From: Flavobacteriales bacterium UBA7878
GTDB taxonomy: Bacteria > Bacteroidota > Bacteroidia > Flavobacteriales > Schleiferiaceae
Length of the DNA stretch: 46,102 nt
Direction: 5' to 3'
NCBI GenBank assembly: GCA_002501205.1
Contig: DLRW01000004.1
Coordinates: 1 to 46,102, forward strand
In this document: in pieces, positions 39,135-46,102 of the stretch
Position numbering within the stretch: the first letter of the stretch is position 1
Layout of the letters: every line of letters starts with the position of its first letter
Made by a program: the position numbers and the translations under genes
The notes under the pieces: generated by a model
The model's database searches: none
What the model saw: only the letters and a program-made list of their open reading frames with translations
What the model was told of the DNA's origin: nothing

Positions 39135-39522
39135 ACGCATTATCCTCATCCTGATAGGCTTGAGCTTTTTACAAGCCTGTGGACCCGATGCCCCGCCAAA
39201 ATCGGAAGCAATTCCTGATTGGGTAATCCCGGAGGATAAAATGGTGAAAATTCTCACCGATGTACATATCATTGAAGGAGCGCGAATTGGCACCAAAGTT
39301 TTAGGTGATAGTCTCAGCGCCAAAGATCACTATGAAATGCTTTGGCACAAGTATCAAATTAGCCCTGAGGTCTACGATAGCTCCTTCCGTTTTTACAGCC
39401 GCAATGCCGAGCGCATGGATTTGATGTACGAAGAAGTTCTGACCAATCTTACCAAGTTAAGCTCCGAAGTTCAGGCAAATGGATCAGACGAAGAGAACGA
39501 AGAGGCTGAGGAAGATTCCTAA
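39124..39522 (+). CDS. DUF4296 lipoprotein
   Basis: 132 residues from TTG 39124, which gives a compact lipoprotein signal (IVKRIILILIGLSFLQAC). An ATG at 39061 would extend it by 21 residues inside dihydroorotase. The mature part starts CGPDAPP, and WVIPEDKMVKILTDVHIIEGA and YEMLWHKYQISPEVYDSSFRFY match DUF4296, a Bacteroidota family of unknown function usually found next to housekeeping genes. The C-terminus is very acidic (GSDEENEEAEEDS). The stop overlaps the stop of the convergent epimerase gene by 4 bases. Confidence 0.85.
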   Translation: MIVKRIILILIGLSFLQACGPDAPPKSEAIPDWVIPEDKMVKILTDVHIIEGARIGTKVLGDSLSAKDHYEMLWHKYQISPEVYDSSFRFYSRNAERMDLMYEEVLTNLTKLSSEVQANGSDEENEEAEEDS

Positions 39523-40532
39523 ACCGGGAAATCCTTTCGATAACATTCTGCAATAAAGGCTACACTGGTGTTTATATCCCGAAATTCCAAGCCCAGGTCA
39601 CGACGTGCCTTATCATTCTTATAATAGTATCTCCCTTGAGCGGTTCGAGCTGTTTCCTTTGTCACTAAGGGCTTAGAGCCGGTTATTTTACTTTTCAAAG
39701 CTTCCCAACGCCAGGCAATTCCCGCCAACCAGGGCTTTACTTCCAAACTGGGCGGCGAAACCTTCAAGGCTTTGGCTATTTCAGTAAATAAAGACTGATA
39801 ACTTCGGTTTTCTGCCGCAATGATATAACGCTCCTTTTGCTCCCCTGCCGCTAAAATGCAAAGGGCCTCAACCACATCTCGCACATCCACATAAGCATTG
39901 ATACCCTGGGTATAGAACTTAAATCCCTTAGCGATATTCCTAAAAATAGCAGCAGAGCCATCATTCCAGGTACCGGGACCCAATATGATGCATGGATTCA
40001 CCATGGCAGCCGATAAGCCCTCCTCAATACCACGCCAAACTTCCATTTCGGCGGCATACTTACCCTTGGCATAGTTAGAGTTCTCATCACTCTCCACCCA
40101 ATAGCTCTCCTCATCAAATTCATGCTGATCGGGCTTTCGGCCCAAAGCCGCCACACTACTAACATGTACAAAGCGCGTAACCTGATGTTGTAAGGCGGCA
40201 TTCACCACATGGGCGGTGATTTTTCGATTTCCTTCAATTAGGGCCTTTTGGTCGCGTGGATCAAAGGAGACAACCGCTGCGGTGTGATAAAACACAGCAC
40301 TACCGGCCACAGCCTGATCTACATCAATGATGTCTAAGAGATCCGCTTCCTTCCACTCTAGATTAGATTGATAATCAGAAAGATTATCGCCATAATAGGC
40401 AAAGATGCGCTCCACTAAGCCACGGTCTGAAGAAGCCCTGTGCAAGGCCCTTACCTGCTTGCCTTCTTTGAGCAGTCGGTGCACTAAATGTGAACCTACT
40501 AATCCGGTAGCGCCACTTACGGTATGCAACAT
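39519..40532 (-). CDS. NAD-dependent epimerase/dehydratase family protein
   Basis: 337 residues. Extended short-chain dehydrogenase: N-terminal NAD(P) motif SGATGLVGSHLVHRLL, the ADLLD acidic stretch, HTAAVVSFDP, VHVSSVAALG, catalytic Tyr and Lys in NYAKGKYAAE, and NPCIILGPGTWN. The pattern resembles dihydroflavonol-4-reductase or sterol-dehydrogenase-like epimerases of Bacteroidota more than sugar-nucleotide epimerases; substrate unknown. The start is an ATG at 40532; no strong ribosome-binding site is seen. Convergent with DUF4296 (4-base overlap CTAA) and divergent from tyrS. Confidence 0.88.
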   Translation of the reverse strand: MLHTVSGATGLVGSHLVHRLLKEGKQVRALHRASSDRGLVERIFAYYGDNLSDYQSNLEWKEADLLDIIDVDQAVAGSAVFYHTAAVVSFDPRDQKALIEGNRKITAHVVNAALQHQVTRFVHVSSVAALGRKPDQHEFDEESYWVESDENSNYAKGKYAAEMEVWRGIEEGLSAAMVNPCIILGPGTWNDGSAAIFRNIAKGFKFYTQGINAYVDVRDVVEALCILAAGEQKERYIIAAENRSYQSLFTEIAKALKVSPPSLEVKPWLAGIAWRWEALKSKITGSKPLVTKETARTAQGRYYYKNDKARRDLGLEFRDINTSVAFIAECYRKDFPV

Positions 40533-40591
40533 CTTTTTTTTTGCGAAGTTAATTATCCCGCTTTAATGCCCGCCCTCTAAGGGCAATGCTA

Positions 40592-40599
40592 TAATTTTG
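40592..40599 (+). promoter_or_regulatory. Candidate -7 element of tyrS
   Basis: TAATTTTG matches TAnnTTTG, 19 bases before the tyrS ATG at 40619. No TTG at proper spacing is found upstream. No T-box-type structure was recognised in the short leader. Confidence 0.5.
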
Positions 40600-40618
40600 C
40601 GCGGTAAATATTTTTTGG

Positions 40619-41908
40619 ATGAGCAATTTCGTTGAAGAGTTACGCTGGCGCGGGATGTTGCATGATGCCATGCCCGGTACTGAAGAGCAATTAGCAAAGG
40701 AAATGACCTCGGCTTATGTGGGTATTGACCCTACTGCTGACTCCCTGCATATTGGCCACCTGGTAAGCATTATGATGCTACGTCATTTCCAGAATGCTGG
40801 TCACCGCCCGCTTGCTTTAGTTGGTGGAGCTACTGGTATGATTGGTGATCCTTCGGGCAAAAGCAAAGAACGTAATCTGCTCGACGAAGCCGCTCTTCGC
40901 CATAACCAAGATTCTATAAAGGCTCAATTAGCCCTTTTCCTCGATTTCGATAGTGATGCCCCCAATGCCGCTCAATTGGTGAACAATTACGATTGGATGA
41001 AGGAATTCAGCTTTCTGGACTTCATTCGCGATGTAGGTAAGCACATTACGGTGAACTACATGATGGCGAAGGATTCAGTTAAGAAACGCTTGAGTGGCGA
41101 AGGTGAAGGCATGTCCTTTACCGAATTTACCTATCAATTAGTTCAGGGATACGACTTCCTGCACCTTTACCGTGAGTTCAATTGCAAATTGCAAATGGGC
41201 GGTTCTGATCAGTGGGGAAACATCACCACCGGAACGGAACTCATTCGCCGTAAGGAAAGTGGTGAGGCCTTTGCCTTAACCTGTCCATTGATAACCAAAG
41301 CAGATGGTGGAAAATTCGGGAAAACCGAAGAAGGCAATGTTTGGTTAAGCGCCAAATACACCAGCCCTTACAAGTTTTACCAGTTTTGGCTCAATACTTC
41401 GGATGCTGATGCCGAGCGCTATATCAAGATTTTCACCATGCTAAGCAAGGAGGAAATTGATAGCCTGGTTGAATCACATCAAGCTGAAGCGCATCTCCGT
41501 CAATTGCAAAATCGCCTGGCGGAAGAGCTAACCACCATGGTGCATGGAAAAGATGCCTTGGAAAATGCCATTAAGGCTTCCCAAATCCTTTTTGGTAAGA
41601 GTACCGAGGAAGATTTACGCGACCTGGATGAGGAAACCTTATTGGATATTTTCAGCGGAGTACCCCAATTCGAAATCAGTGCAGCCCAGCTAGCTGCCGA
41701 ACCCGAAATTGTAAACTTCCTGGCTGAAGAAACTAGCATATTTCCTTCTAAAGGTGAGGCCCGCAAAATGGTTCAGGCCAATGGAGTAAGCATCAATAAG
41801 AGCAAGGTAGGAATGGACAAAAAGATCGGTGAAACGGATCTGATTGGTGGTAAATTTATCTTAGCTCAAAAGGGCAAGAAAAATTACTTTCTGGTACGCG
41901 TAGCTTAA
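40619..41908 (+). CDS. tyrS: Tyrosyl-tRNA synthetase
   Basis: 429 residues, class Ic aminoacyl-tRNA synthetase. PTADSLHIGHLVS has the HIGH motif (44-47), KFGKTEEGN is the KMSKS equivalent (about 232-240), and QLVQGYDFLHLYREF, GGSDQWGNIT and YKFYQFWLN are typical of TyrRS. The C-terminal S4 RNA-binding domain is visible: FPSKGEARKMVQANGVSINK and KIGETDLIGGKFI. It charges tRNA-Tyr in the cytoplasm. Its stop overlaps that of the convergent gene (TTAA). Confidence 0.97.
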   Translation: MSNFVEELRWRGMLHDAMPGTEEQLAKEMTSAYVGIDPTADSLHIGHLVSIMMLRHFQNAGHRPLALVGGATGMIGDPSGKSKERNLLDEAALRHNQDSIKAQLALFLDFDSDAPNAAQLVNNYDWMKEFSFLDFIRDVGKHITVNYMMAKDSVKKRLSGEGEGMSFTEFTYQLVQGYDFLHLYREFNCKLQMGGSDQWGNITTGTELIRRKESGEAFALTCPLITKADGGKFGKTEEGNVWLSAKYTSPYKFYQFWLNTSDADAERYIKIFTMLSKEEIDSLVESHQAEAHLRQLQNRLAEELTTMVHGKDALENAIKASQILFGKSTEEDLRDLDEETLLDIFSGVPQFEISAAQLAAEPEIVNFLAEETSIFPSKGEARKMVQANGVSINKSKVGMDKKIGETDLIGGKFILAQKGKKNYFLVRVA

Positions 41909-42654
41909 AGAGCGAGGAAGGTATAGATGATATCTTCCATCACCTCTTTTTGGGAGTTACTTACTTTGTAGAAGTAGTAGGTTTTAAAGTCTCCGTCTTC
42001 GACGAATTCTTTGATCTTTTCTACTTCTATCGTATGTCCATTAGTGATAATAGTATAAGGGCTGGAACCCCGGAAAACCACAATTAAGCGAAAATCCTTT
42101 TGCTCGGAGCTCACCTTATCGGTTTCAAATATCACCTGGGCTTCAAAGCCCTCAAACTCGCGTGACTCCGATTCGTTGGCTTCCCAAAGTTCTGCGAATC
42201 GCTCTTGCTGCTCACTGCGGTTCTTAAGGGCCAATATTTTGGATATCTCTTCCTCAGGGATGCTACCATCTTCAATCTTAGTTTCGAAAACATAGCCTTG
42301 CACCACGGCACAAAGGCGGGTATCGCTACGAAAACCTTCCAGAGTATCGATATCATATAGTCGAACAGCCTCCAGAGCCTGACCAATTTTAGCACCCTCC
42401 TCATCGTAAAAGGCCGCTCCAGCCGACAGACGATTATCTGCTACGTCCGATGGTTTTAAAAACACCTTTTTGCGGGCCTTATACCAACCATCTTCTGGCT
42501 CATAAGTATAGATATGTTCACCGGAGTTCAGCTCAAAAATGGCTGTGCCACGGGCCTTTTCGGAGAACTGAGCCTTTTCTTCCAAAATTTGAGCATCCAT
42601 AGAATAGCCTGTAAACAAGGCTAAAAAACTAAGAAGGAGAATGGTTCTTTTCAT
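41905..42654 (-). CDS. Secreted protein of unknown function
   Basis: 249 residues from ATG 42654, giving signal peptide MKRTILLLSFLALFTGYSMDAQ; the longer in-frame start at 42672 adds six residues ahead of it and is less likely. The mature part is acidic and rich in Glu and Lys (EEKAQFSEKARGTAIFELNSG, YTYEPEDGWYKARKKVFLKP), with several predicted strands and no catalytic motif that I recognise. The family is not known to me. It is the last gene before the convergent tyrS, with stops overlapping by 4 bases, and is 46 bases downstream of the LuxE-like gene, so may be in its transcript. Confidence 0.65.
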   Translation of the reverse strand: MKRTILLLSFLALFTGYSMDAQILEEKAQFSEKARGTAIFELNSGEHIYTYEPEDGWYKARKKVFLKPSDVADNRLSAGAAFYDEEGAKIGQALEAVRLYDIDTLEGFRSDTRLCAVVQGYVFETKIEDGSIPEEEISKILALKNRSEQQERFAELWEANESESREFEGFEAQVIFETDKVSSEQKDFRLIVVFRGSSPYTIITNGHTIEVEKIKEFVEDGDFKTYYFYKVSNSQKEVMEDIIYTFLAL

Positions 42655-42700
42655 ATCAATCAATTCGCTCATAAAACGTTAAAAGCAGTTTTTTAGTTGG

Positions 42701-43720
42701 TTAGCCAATCATAAGATTACAACCACGCACCTCAGCACGATCAAAGCGTCCTAAAACTTCGAAGCTAGCATCTTCATAACAACGACCCAAATCCTGGCTT
42801 TCAATAAATGCGCAGCTATCTAAATTTGCCAGGTCAATAATATTAAGACCACCGGTTTTACCATAGGCCGCGCGACTAAAAGGATCTTCCATTTCCCGAC
42901 AGTAAACACGCATGGAATCTGGCGGATAAAAACGTCCGGCCCCAGGACTGTAAGCCTGCGAAAAAAGCTCGGTCATTCCATATTCCGAGTGAATGGCCTC
43001 AACCTGAAAGGCATCCTTAAAAATCTGATGCAAATCCGAGCGTATCAATTCTTTGCGACGCCCTTTCATCCCCCCGGTTTCCATGATAATTTGACCGGAT
43101 AAATCCTGCGGAAATTGCTCAGCCAAATCCCAAAGGGCAAAGCTCACCCCTAGTAACAATACCTTTTTACCCTCCGCTTGCTTGCTGCTAAGCTTTTCTG
43201 CCAAAGCCTTTAAATCATGAAGATAAAATCCACTGTCGAGATCGCTACTCAGATTAATAAAATGCTGAGCCATGCGCACCAATGAAGAACCTTCTCGCTC
43301 CAAATAAGCGGGCAACAACGCCAAAACACATAAGCCCTGAATAGGGCCATAACTGGCCTCAAAAATTCTTTGGGTACGGAGGTCGTAAAAATCCGGATCA
43401 TAGGCAGCATGTTTACTTTGGCCATAACCTCCGGTGCCGGAACTACGGAAATACAGTGGGGCTTTGCTTTTAAAAATGCTGAGCTGCTCTTGCTTAAAAA
43501 AATCGATGGGTAAAAATGGAATATCCTCGAGAGCTTTCACCTGATCAGGCGACCCCTTCACATATTTGCACCATTGCTGATAAACGGGATTATGAGCATA
43601 CTGAATTTGATATAAGTCCATTGCGGCCTTTTCAAATTCCAACTTTTCACCCGAGCGTAGCGTCTCTTTTATACCTTGGTAAGCGGAAATTTTATTCGCT
43701 TCTTGTACGTTTGTAAACAT
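42701..43720 (-). CDS. LuxE-like acyl-protein synthetase / acyl transferase
   Basis: 339 residues. An adenylate-forming (ANL) enzyme of the LuxE/acyl-protein synthetase type: FLPIDFFKQEQ, FRSSGTGGYGQSKHA (phosphate loop), METGGMKGRRKELIRSD, HSEYGMTELFSQAYS and DLGRCYEDASF...VLGRFDRAEVRGCNLMIG. In known LuxE, fatty acid is activated and moved to an enzyme Cys; here the acyl chain and target are unknown. Small Bacteroidota members often lie with polyketide-like or lipid genes, but no such genes are here. Start ATG 43720 abuts the start of the divergent lipoprotein gene. Confidence 0.82.
   Translation of the reverse strand: MFTNVQEANKISAYQGIKETLRSGEKLEFEKAAMDLYQIQYAHNPVYQQWCKYVKGSPDQVKALEDIPFLPIDFFKQEQLSIFKSKAPLYFRSSGTGGYGQSKHAAYDPDFYDLRTQRIFEASYGPIQGLCVLALLPAYLEREGSSLVRMAQHFINLSSDLDSGFYLHDLKALAEKLSSKQAEGKKVLLLGVSFALWDLAEQFPQDLSGQIIMETGGMKGRRKELIRSDLHQIFKDAFQVEAIHSEYGMTELFSQAYSPGAGRFYPPDSMRVYCREMEDPFSRAAYGKTGGLNIIDLANLDSCAFIESQDLGRCYEDASFEVLGRFDRAEVRGCNLMIG
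43706..43713 (+). promoter_or_regulatory. Candidate -7 element inside the LuxE-like gene, for the lipoprotein gene
   Basis: TACGTTTG matches TAnnTTTG and ends 13 bases before the second ATG (43727) of the lipoprotein gene. It lies inside the first codons of the LuxE-like gene on the other strand. Confidence 0.45.
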
Positions 43721-44260
43721 ATGCTAATGCGCTTCACAAAGATACTTATCCTCGCGAGCCTCAGTTTATTTCTGATCATTGCCTGCGAACAAAATCAAAA
43801 ATTTGGTGATGTCCCCAGCCTAAGCTGGCGTAAGGCAAGTTTTCGCTACCTGGGCGATACTGCCGACAATCGCCGGGTGATTGATCTTACCGTTTACTTT
43901 ACCGATGGTGATGGGGATATTGGTCGCGAAGACGAAAATAGCTCCGACACTTGTGACCTTGCTAATTACAGCCGCTTTCTGGAACGCTACGACCTCTTTA
44001 TTTACTACTACGAACAGGTAAATGGGGAATTCTGCGAAATAAACCCTCAAGACAGCTGCCTGCCTTTCCACAATATTTTACCCAACCTTACCCCTACCGG
44101 GCAGAATAAAACCCTGGAAGGCGAAATAACCACTCCTTTTGACTACGCGAATTTTCCGGTAAACAATACCGATTCCATTCGATTTGAGTTTTTGCTGGTG
44201 GATCGAGCCGGGCATGAGAGTTCCCGTATTATCGGGAAGTCCATCTCTATAAAAAATTAG
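43721..44260 (+). CDS. Hypothetical lipoprotein
   Basis: About 179 residues (ATG at 43721; a second at 43727). Lipobox at the end of the signal sequence (SLFLIIACEQNQ) predicts a lipid anchor. The mature part contains RVIDLTVYFTDGDGDIGRED, a pattern of short acidic loop and strand found in many Bacteroidota lipoproteins, and paired Cys residues (SSDTCDLAN, GEFCEINPQDSCLPFH), perhaps disulfides. Ends with SIRFEFLLVDRAGHESS. No family assigned with confidence. The stop overlaps the Na/Pi transporter stop by 4 bases (TTAG). Confidence 0.75.
   Translation: MLMRFTKILILASLSLFLIIACEQNQKFGDVPSLSWRKASFRYLGDTADNRRVIDLTVYFTDGDGDIGREDENSSDTCDLANYSRFLERYDLFIYYYEQVNGEFCEINPQDSCLPFHNILPNLTPTGQNKTLEGEITTPFDYANFPVNNTDSIRFEFLLVDRAGHESSRIIGKSISIKN
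43737..43744 (-). promoter_or_regulatory. Candidate -7 element inside the lipoprotein gene, for the LuxE-like gene
   Basis: On the minus strand TATCTTTG matches TAnnTTTG and ends 16 bases before the LuxE-like ATG at 43720. It lies in the first codons of the divergent lipoprotein gene, so the two promoters cross. No -33 TTG at the right spacing is seen for either. Confidence 0.5.
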
Positions 44261-45978
44261 TACTTATAGCTCTGGTGAATAGCGCTGCTCACATTGGTAG
44301 CGTGGTCTACAATGCGCTCCATTTCTGCTAAGAGATCCGAATAGTACATCCCGCTTTGAATGCGGTATCTACCCTTCTCCACTTTATCGATATAATCGCT
44401 TTTTAAACGACTAAAAAGCTCGTTCACATTGCGCTCTACCTTACGAGCTTCCTCGTAGAAACTTTGATTTTCTTCCGCATCCACATTTTTCACCATCAGG
44501 TCTAAACTGCGTGATACCAATTCGGATAATTGCATTACGCTATTACGCATTTCCGGGGTGAAATAAGCCTTTTGCTGCTTTCGATTGGTAAGATTCCTAC
44601 TCACCTCCAAATAGATGTCACCGATGCGCTCCAAATAATTCGCTACATGCAACATGCTCCGCACACGACCCGATCCTTCGGCACTTAAATCCGACTGACT
44701 CACCTTACTGAGGTAATTGGAAATTTCCATTTCCATCCGATCCGAAATATCTTCATACTTCTGAAGCTTGGCCACGTAAGACTCCAGCTTCTTTTCGTCC
44801 ATTTCGGTAATTAGAAGCGGTATGAACTTATAGGCCTTGCGAATCAGATCAGCGAACTTCACTAATTCTTTACGGGCTTCAATCATGGAAAGCTCCGGCG
44901 TGGCCAATAAGCTGCTGCCGATATAATCCAAACTGAAAAGCTCATCTTCACTGCTACGTGAGGGCACCATCCTGGTGGCCACCTTAACCAGAAACTGCAC
45001 CAGGTTATAGAAGATGAGGAGATTTAGCAGGTTAAAAGTGGTGTGGAATAAACTTAAGGCCAAAGGAATAACCTGATCATTTTCCATAGGGTTTGCCCCA
45101 AAGAGCAAATCACTGAGATAGGCAATTACATTGAGAAATGGTCCAATCAATAATACCGCCCAGATCACTCCAAAGAAGTTAAAGAGGAAATGCGTCCGCG
45201 CTGAACGTTTAGCATGCACATTCCCAACTACTGCCGCAATATTTGCGGTGAAGGTAGTTCCGATATTCTCCCCCAAAATTATAGCTGCAGCCAGAGGGAA
45301 AGAGATTAAACCATTGGCCGTAAACACCAGGGTTAAGGCCATGGCAGCACTGGAAGACTGTAATAAAAATGTAGCCAGCATTCCCAGGCCAACAAATAGG
45401 AAGCTTACACCCACATTCTGTAACCAATCACCTTGATGGAATTCGTATTGCTGTAAGAAGTTTAGCAAGAAGCTATTCTCTTGCCAGGCGGGCATAGACT
45501 CCCGCATAAAGGATAAGCCAATAAACAGAATGGCGAAGCCGAAAATAGCCTCTCCATATAAGCGCAATTTAGCCTTAGCCAAAAAGAGCATGGGAAAGCC
45601 AAAAGCCAATATTGGCAATGAAAGCTGACTAATAGACAATTTCCCCATCCCTAAAACCGACACTAACCAAGCGGTAACCGTAGTACCCACATTAGCCCCC
45701 ATGATTAAGCCCACCGAATGCTCCACGGTTATTAAACCCGCATTCACAAAGCTGATAATCATGACGGTGGTAGCCGATGAAGATTGTAAAATTCCGGTAA
45801 CCCCAAAACCCGTTAATACCCCCCAACTTTTATGAGAGGTCATGGCACGCAAGGTTCTGCGCAATCGAGCCCCGGCGAATTTTTGAATAGCCTCACTCAT
45901 CACCTTCATTCCGAAGATGAATAAGCCTAAGGCTCCAATCAGGGAAAGAATATTATAGAGTAAGTCAGCCAAATTCAT
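44257..45978 (-). CDS. Na/phosphate cotransporter family protein with PhoU-like domain
   Basis: 573 residues. The N-terminal 330 residues form the NaPi_cotrn (PF02690) membrane region with two inverted repeats: GFGVTGILQSSSATTVMIISFVNAG and LLQSSSAAMALTLVFTANGL, each with the QSSSA motif that binds Na/Pi, plus GANVGTTVTAWL and GENIGTTFTANIA. The C-terminal ~200 residues are a PhoU-like helical domain (MIEARKELVKFADLIRK, ERIGDIYLEVSRNLTNRK, ERIVDHATNVSSAI). Such proteins carry phosphate, and PhoU-type ends may regulate it. It lies after a terminator with no obvious promoter box. Confidence 0.92.
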   Translation of the reverse strand: MNLADLLYNILSLIGALGLFIFGMKVMSEAIQKFAGARLRRTLRAMTSHKSWGVLTGFGVTGILQSSSATTVMIISFVNAGLITVEHSVGLIMGANVGTTVTAWLVSVLGMGKLSISQLSLPILAFGFPMLFLAKAKLRLYGEAIFGFAILFIGLSFMRESMPAWQENSFLLNFLQQYEFHQGDWLQNVGVSFLFVGLGMLATFLLQSSSAAMALTLVFTANGLISFPLAAAIILGENIGTTFTANIAAVVGNVHAKRSARTHFLFNFFGVIWAVLLIGPFLNVIAYLSDLLFGANPMENDQVIPLALSLFHTTFNLLNLLIFYNLVQFLVKVATRMVPSRSSEDELFSLDYIGSSLLATPELSMIEARKELVKFADLIRKAYKFIPLLITEMDEKKLESYVAKLQKYEDISDRMEMEISNYLSKVSQSDLSAEGSGRVRSMLHVANYLERIGDIYLEVSRNLTNRKQQKAYFTPEMRNSVMQLSELVSRSLDLMVKNVDAEENQSFYEEARKVERNVNELFSRLKSDYIDKVEKGRYRIQSGMYYSDLLAEMERIVDHATNVSSAIHQSYKY

Positions 45979-45984
45979 AAGCTT

Positions 45985-46015
45985 AAAAAAGGACCCCCGC
46001 TTGGCGAGGGTCCTT
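45985..46015 (-). terminator. Intrinsic terminator of the T9SS gene
   Basis: A 14-bp stem with one mismatch (AAGGACCC at 45989-45996 with GGGTCCTT at 46008-46015, extended by CGC/GCG) is followed on the minus strand by six T. It lies between the T9SS gene end and the transporter start. Confidence 0.8.
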
Positions 46016-46040
46016 CAGCTAATTCTATTTTAATCTAATA

Positions 46041-46102
46041 CTAGCGTAGAACCATTTTGCGGATCACTTCTTGATCTTCGGTTTTCACCTTCACCAGGTA
46101 AA
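46041..46102 (-). CDS. C-terminal end of a T9SS type A sorting-domain protein (partial)
   Basis: The minus strand from the right edge encodes YLVKVKTEDQEVIRKMVLR and then TAG (complement of 46041-46043). The pattern YxVKVxTxDxEVIRKMVLR is the final strand pair of a type A T9SS sorting domain. The rest of the gene, presumably a secreted surface protein, is outside the window. A terminator follows it. Only about 19 codons are seen, so the protein's nature is unknown. Confidence 0.75.
   Translation of the reverse strand, partial: YLVKVKTEDQEVIRKMVLR

Noticed and set aside
1..46102. tRNA genes, rRNA, CRISPR arrays, known riboswitches
   Set aside because: None could be recognised by eye in the intergenic regions; all gaps are short, and the longest hold only the features listed. 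A covariance-model scan would settle it.

Overview
The window is a gene-dense, mostly core-genome segment of a Bacteroidota chromosome, most likely order Flavobacteriales. Supporting evidence: C-terminal type IX secretion (T9SS type A) sorting domains, GldL-like membrane helices, Bacteroidota-type promoters (TTG-N19-TAnnTTTG), the trimeric succinate:quinone oxidoreductase with a single fused cytochrome b subunit, DUF4296/DUF2480/DUF3050 genes, many small signal-peptide or lipobox proteins, weak Shine-Dalgarno use and several TTG starts. A family such as Schleiferiaceae/Cryomorphaceae is a guess. I saw no tRNA, rRNA, CRISPR array, integrase or transposase.

Layout. 1-2.9 kb (minus): a cut-off membrane protein, a UbiA prenyltransferase, a PadR regulator coupled to a GldL-like membrane protein, and a fasciclin protein. 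3.0-9.6 kb (plus): secreted esterase, dCMP deaminase, S41 protease and aldo/keto reductase in overlapping order, then a ligase-associated-type helicase without visible ligase partners. 9.6-11.9 kb: an AT-rich gap, two related cysteine-rich secreted proteins (the second with a T9SS tail), and a zinc-ribbon membrane protein. 11.8-13.1 kb: SCO copper chaperone and a lipoprotein. 13.0-22.6 kb (minus): one compact 11-gene run, sufA-sufB-sufC-sufD-sufS-methyltransferase-sufE-DUF59-HMG-CoA synthase-DUF2480-DUF3050, i.e. Fe-S cluster assembly joined to the mevalonate-pathway entry enzyme. 22.7-27.1 kb: thiL, a BetR-like regulator, an alpha/beta hydrolase and aminopeptidase P. 27.3-30.8 kb: sdhCAB. 30.9-34.7 kb: the only clearly accessory-looking stretch, with an R2K-type ATP-grasp enzyme, small secreted/lipoproteins, a CxxS thioredoxin-like protein and two decayed copies of an XRE-type HTH gene. 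34.9-46.1 kb: an orphan secreted protein, an S33-like hydrolase, polyprenol-phosphate mannose synthase, dihydroorotase, DUF4296 lipoprotein, an epimerase, tyrS, an orphan secreted protein, a LuxE-like acyl-protein synthetase, a lipoprotein, a Na/Pi cotransporter, and the tail of a T9SS-exported protein.

Most promising for novelty: (i) the paired cysteine-rich secreted proteins at 9.96-11.07 kb sharing a C-x-NVN-[VI]-P-x-G core; (ii) the duplicated, start-less/stop-containing XRE remnants flanking a secreted protein at 32.3-33.55 kb; (iii) the PadR gene whose start region carries four ATACAT/ATGTAT boxes at exact 15-bp spacing, three being in-frame start codons; (iv) the suf operon carrying a methyltransferase and HMG-CoA synthase; (v) a zero-spacing divergent pair (CATATG) whose promoters lie inside each other's genes. 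I found no complete, clearly new defence or mobile system.
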